The position numbers and the translations under genes are program-made. From Rhizobium sp. RU36D (GTDB lineage Bacteria > Pseudomonadota > Alphaproteobacteria > Rhizobiales > Rhizobiaceae): a DNA stretch of 33,175 nt. The DNA lies in contig NZ_FWXU01000037.1 of assembly GCF_900176345.1 (NCBI RefSeq), positions 1-33,175 on the forward strand, read 5' to 3'. Positions 30,933 to 33,175 of the stretch are shown here, piece after piece. How positions within the stretch are numbered: the stretch's first letter is position 1; each line of letters begins with the position of its first letter. The notes beneath the pieces are model-generated. The model did no database searches and was not told the origin of the DNA. It worked only from the letters and a program-made list of their open reading frames with translations.

Positions 30933-31343
30933 CTAGGATCGGTTCGGCACAGGCTCTTCCGACGACTGTTTGCCTTCAAATTCCTGCACCATGCCGAAGA
31001 AGCTGCGCATGAAGCGTTCCATGATGCCGATCGAGCGGTCGATCTCTTCGTCCGTCGGCGCCTTTGATATCCCGCTTGCCGTCGTCGCTTCGAGCGCCGC
31101 AATTCGCTTCTCCAGCCGCTGCAACTCATCCTCGAAGGCGCTTCGCTCGTCCGCGCCCATGCGACAGGTCAGCGTTCCCTCCTTTTCCCGGCACAGGCTC
31201 ATCTCGCCTGTCTGGGTGTCGAGCCGCACGAAGTCGTCGCCGTTGCGCTCCATCTGGTAGCGGCCGGTCTCCTGGGCGGCAGCGCCCTGAAGTCCCAGCA
31301 AGAGGGCGGTCAGTGCGATTGGCATCAGTTTGGTCAGTCTCAT
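30933..31343 (-). CDS. Small secreted coiled-coil protein, unknown function
   Basis: 136 aa. A signal peptide (MRLTKLMPIALTALLLGLQGAAA, cleavage before QETGR) is followed by a short beta segment with two cysteines (SLCREKEGTLTCRMG) and a heptad-like coiled coil (DERSAFEDELQRLEKRIAALEA). A Lys/Glu-rich helical tail contains RFMRSFFGMVQEFEG. Not recognised as a named family; from memory similar proteins occur as hypotheticals in rhizobia. ATG 31343 is preferred (GGAGG 6 bases upstream, proper signal peptide) over the upstream in-frame ATG at 31391. It lies upstream of the response-regulator gene on the same strand. Confidence 0.78.
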   Translation of the reverse strand: MRLTKLMPIALTALLLGLQGAAAQETGRYQMERNGDDFVRLDTQTGEMSLCREKEGTLTCRMGADERSAFEDELQRLEKRIAALEATTASGISKAPTDEEIDRSIGIMERFMRSFFGMVQEFEGKQSSEEPVPNRS

Positions 31344-31460
31344 CCTGTCCTCCAAAACAATGGGCCGGTCCGGGCGCTTTAGGACTTTCATCCGTGGACA
31401 AAAGCCGCCATTTGCGGCAAAGCCGCCGCATCGCTGCTGTTCACGAGAAGGAGCCGGCCG

Positions 31461-31826
31461 ATGGTCAGCACAGTCTACAAGATCCTGGATGAGAAATTAT
31501 GGCAGAAGGCGCGGGAAGATGGCGTCTTTCGCGGTGCCGGCATCGATCTTGCGGATGGCTATATCCATTTGTCCACCGCCGCCCAGGCAGTGGAGACCGC
31601 ACGGCTGTATTTCGCGGGCGTCGACAATCTGGTTCTGGTCGCGGTGGATGCCGCCGCCCTTGGGACCGCGCTGCGCTTCGAGGCCTCGCGCGGCGGCGCC
31701 CTTTTCCCGCATCTTTATGGCGACCTGCCGCTCGACGCCGTGCTCTGGGTAAAGCCGCTGCCGCGCGGCGCCGACGGCGCGCATGTCTTTCCCGACGAGG
31801 TCGCCCGCCCGGAGGATGGCCAATGA
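31461..31826 (+). CDS. DUF952 family protein
   Basis: 121 aa. Matches DUF952 with the blocks VYKILDEKLWQKAREDGVF, DGYIHLSTAAQAVETARLYF, LVLVAVD and RGGALFPHLYGDLPLDAV. The conserved His residues (IHLS, PHLYG) suggest a small enzyme or metal/ligand-binding protein; no function is established. The start has AAGGAG 7 bases upstream. Its stop overlaps the pyrD start codon (ATGA at 31823-31826), so the two are translationally coupled. DUF952-pyrD pairing is, from memory, common in rhizobia. Confidence 0.88.
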   Translation: MVSTVYKILDEKLWQKAREDGVFRGAGIDLADGYIHLSTAAQAVETARLYFAGVDNLVLVAVDAAALGTALRFEASRGGALFPHLYGDLPLDAVLWVKPLPRGADGAHVFPDEVARPEDGQ

Positions 31827-32908
31827 CCGGCCCGCTCGACAGCCTCGCCCGCCGTGGCCTCTTTCTCTTCGATCCGGAAACCGCCCATGGCCTGTCGATT
31901 GCGGCGTTGAAGTCCGGGCTCCTGCCCGCCTGCCGTCTTGCCGCCGATCCCAGTCTGAAGGTGGAGGTGGCGGGCCTAACCTTCGCCAATCCGCTCGGCA
32001 TGGCCGCCGGCTATGACAAGAATGCCGAGGTGCCGGATGCACTGCTGAAGCTCGGCTTCGGCTTCACCGAAATCGGCACCGTCACGCCGCTGCCGCAGTC
32101 CGGCAACCCGCGCCCGCGCATATTCCGGCTCACCGCCGACAATGCCGTCATCAACCGGCTCGGCTTTAACAATGAAGGCCATGATGCCGCCTTCGCCCGG
32201 CTTTCCGCGCGCCAATCTCGCGGCATCGTCGGGGTCAATATCGGCGCCAATAAGGATAGCGCCGATCGCATCGCAGATTACGTCCTGGGCATCCGCCGCT
32301 TCCATGCGCTGACCAGCTATTTCACGGTCAACATTTCCTCGCCCAACACGCCGGGCCTGCGCGATCTCCAGGCGCGCGAAAGTCTGGCCGCCCTGTTGTC
32401 CGCTGTTCTGGCCGCACGCGACGATCTCGCGAAATCGGCGCCCCGCCGCCCGGTCTTCCTGAAGATCTCGCCCGACCTGACGGAGGAGGGGCTGGATGAC
32501 ATCGCCGCTGAAGCGCTAGCGCATGATTTGGACGGCCTGATCGTCTCCAACACCACCCTGTCACGCGATGGCCTGAGCGACCGCAGCCAGGCAGACCAAG
32601 CCGGCGGCCTTTCCGGGCGGCCTCTATTTGCCCGCTCGACAGCAGTCCTTGCCCGCATGCGCAAACGCGTCGGCCCCGCCATGCCGATCATCGGCGTCGG
32701 CGGGGTCTCCTCGGCTGAGACACTGCTGGAGAAGGTGCGGGCCGGGGCCGACCTGGTGCAGCTCTATTCATGCATGGTCTATGAAGGCCCGGGGCTTCCC
32801 GCCCGCATCCTCCGCGACCTCGGCCCGCTGCTCGACCGCGAAAAGGCGACATCGATCCGGGATGTTAGGGATTCGCGGCTGGACCACTGGCTGGCCCAAG
32901 CGATCTGA
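31823..32908 (+). CDS. pyrD: Dihydroorotate dehydrogenase (quinone), class 2
   Basis: 361 aa membrane-associated FMN enzyme of pyrimidine synthesis that oxidises dihydroorotate to orotate and passes electrons to ubiquinone. An N-terminal helical extension (about 1-40; LFLFDPETAHGLSIAALK) is the class 2 membrane/quinone-binding part. Catalytic Ser lies in NISSPNTPGLRDLQ. FMN and substrate blocks are GMAAGYDKNAEV, GTVTPLPQSGNPRPR, INRLGFNNEG, ISPDLTEEG, VSNTTLSR, IGVGGVSSAE and YSCMVYEGP. Complete. The start overlaps the DUF952 stop codon. Confidence 0.96.
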   Translation: MTGPLDSLARRGLFLFDPETAHGLSIAALKSGLLPACRLAADPSLKVEVAGLTFANPLGMAAGYDKNAEVPDALLKLGFGFTEIGTVTPLPQSGNPRPRIFRLTADNAVINRLGFNNEGHDAAFARLSARQSRGIVGVNIGANKDSADRIADYVLGIRRFHALTSYFTVNISSPNTPGLRDLQARESLAALLSAVLAARDDLAKSAPRRPVFLKISPDLTEEGLDDIAAEALAHDLDGLIVSNTTLSRDGLSDRSQADQAGGLSGRPLFARSTAVLARMRKRVGPAMPIIGVGGVSSAETLLEKVRAGADLVQLYSCMVYEGPGLPARILRDLGPLLDREKATSIRDVRDSRLDHWLAQAI

Positions 32909-32973
32909 CCGGCTGACTGGCTTCAGATCTGTTCCAAGGTCATGCTGGTGAACCCCCCTCTACCTTGCCAGGC

Positions 32974-33090
32974 ATCTCCCCCTCAAGGGGGGAGATCGAC
33001 TCGGGGCGACGCCTTGCTTCTGTCAAACCCCGGTGCGTCTGATCGTAGATGGCACACTGCGGCTGCTCCGGCCGATCTCTCCCCTTGAGG
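32974..33090. repeat. Rhizobial intergenic repeat with paired palindromes, second one interrupted
   Basis: A palindrome at 32974-32996 (arms ATCTCCCCC and GGGGGAGAT, short TCAAG centre) is followed by about 75 bases and then an inverted, related half-palindrome (about 33075-33090, GATCTCTCCCCTTGAGG). The expected closing arm of the second palindrome is missing and is replaced by the IS end at about 33089. Palindrome-flanked small mobile repeats of this general type (RIME-like) are common between genes in Rhizobiaceae. Assignment to a named family is from memory and not proven. Confidence 0.65.
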
Positions 33091-33175
33091 GACTGTTGCA
33101 AAATTCGGCTGATGTGATTCAGTTGGTTTGCAGCGATTTGAGGGGATTTGATGTCTGTTCGACGGGATGGCCAGT
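33089..33175 (+). mobile_element. Left end of an insertion sequence
   Basis: The sequence GGGACTGTTGCAAAATTCGG beginning at about 33089 looks like an IS terminal inverted repeat (compare the GGnnCTGTTGCAAA ends of IS6/IS26-type elements). About 60 bases later a well-placed RBS and ATG start a coding region that reaches the window edge. The element abuts a truncated palindrome, consistent with insertion into the repeat. Family is undecided because only eight codons are visible. Confidence 0.6.
33151..33175 (+). CDS. Probable transposase, first codons only
   Basis: ATG at 33151 with GAGGGG about 6 bases upstream; the visible peptide is MSVRRDGQ and continues past the window. The call as a transposase rests on position just inside the IS end, not on the eight residues. 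They do not look like the start of a typical IS6-family transposase. Confidence 0.45.

Noticed and set aside
1..33175. CRISPR arrays, toxin-antitoxin pairs, restriction systems
   Set aside because: No regularly spaced direct repeats and no recognisable pairs or enzymes of these kinds were seen on reading both strands.

Overview
The window looks like a stretch of core chromosome from an alphaproteobacterium of the order Hyphomicrobiales, family Rhizobiaceae (Rhizobium, Sinorhizobium, Agrobacterium or a close relative). The reasons are high G+C, a GcrA cell-cycle regulator next to argD-argF, a SAM-II riboswitch in front of metZ, the phoR-pstSCAB-phoU-phoB order with a class I ppk2 beside it, and a gene order that from memory matches the Sinorhizobium meliloti SMc02137-SMc02148 neighbourhood. 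The species cannot be fixed from sequence alone.

Layout. (i) 1-5100: gcrA (-) with tandem 3' hairpins, a 404-base gcrA/argD intergenic region rich in GANTC (CcrM) sites, then argD-argF-hslO (+) and convergent apaG (-). (ii) 5136-7770: metZ (-) behind a SAM-II riboswitch with a visible terminator/antiterminator, divergent dcd (+), and tRNA-Gly(CCC). (iii) 7794-16635: the phosphate regulon, read on the minus strand as phoR, pstS, pstC, pstA, pstB, phoU, phoB. A tandem PHO-box promoter precedes pstS, a hairpin lies after pstS, and a strong terminator follows phoB; ppk2 diverges from phoR. (iv) 16676-20464: a bitopic membrane protein, an FMN-dependent nitronate-monooxygenase-like oxidoreductase with a palindromic operator candidate, a secreted DUF1176 protein, and tRNA-Thr(CGT). 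(v) 20498-27990: an accessory, envelope/glycan-flavoured block. It holds a small secreted protein, an acyltransferase fused to a probable alpha/alpha-toroid domain, a GH92 alpha-mannosidase-like enzyme, a membrane GT2 glycosyltransferase with a GspE/MshEN-like N-terminus, and a divergent solute-binding protein with no permease. (vi) 28015-32908: TerB-like protein, SNase-like secreted protein, S24 (C1/LexA-like) repressor, NarL-type response regulator, a small coiled-coil secreted protein, and DUF952-pyrD. (vii) 32909-33175: a rhizobial-type repeat with paired palindromes whose second palindrome appears interrupted by the left end of an insertion sequence; the first codons of its transposase reach the window edge.

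How the parts work together. Phosphate limitation should act through PhoR/PhoB at the PHO boxes to induce PstSCAB uptake, with PhoU as the negative link and PPK2 as a nearby polyphosphate/nucleotide branch. SAM acts on metZ by riboswitch. GcrA probably couples local transcription to CcrM methylation. The least explained parts are the toroid-fused acyltransferase, the GT2 with its orphan binding protein, the orphan S24 repressor, and the GANTC/terminator-like architecture upstream of argD. No CRISPR array, prophage or toxin-antitoxin module was seen.
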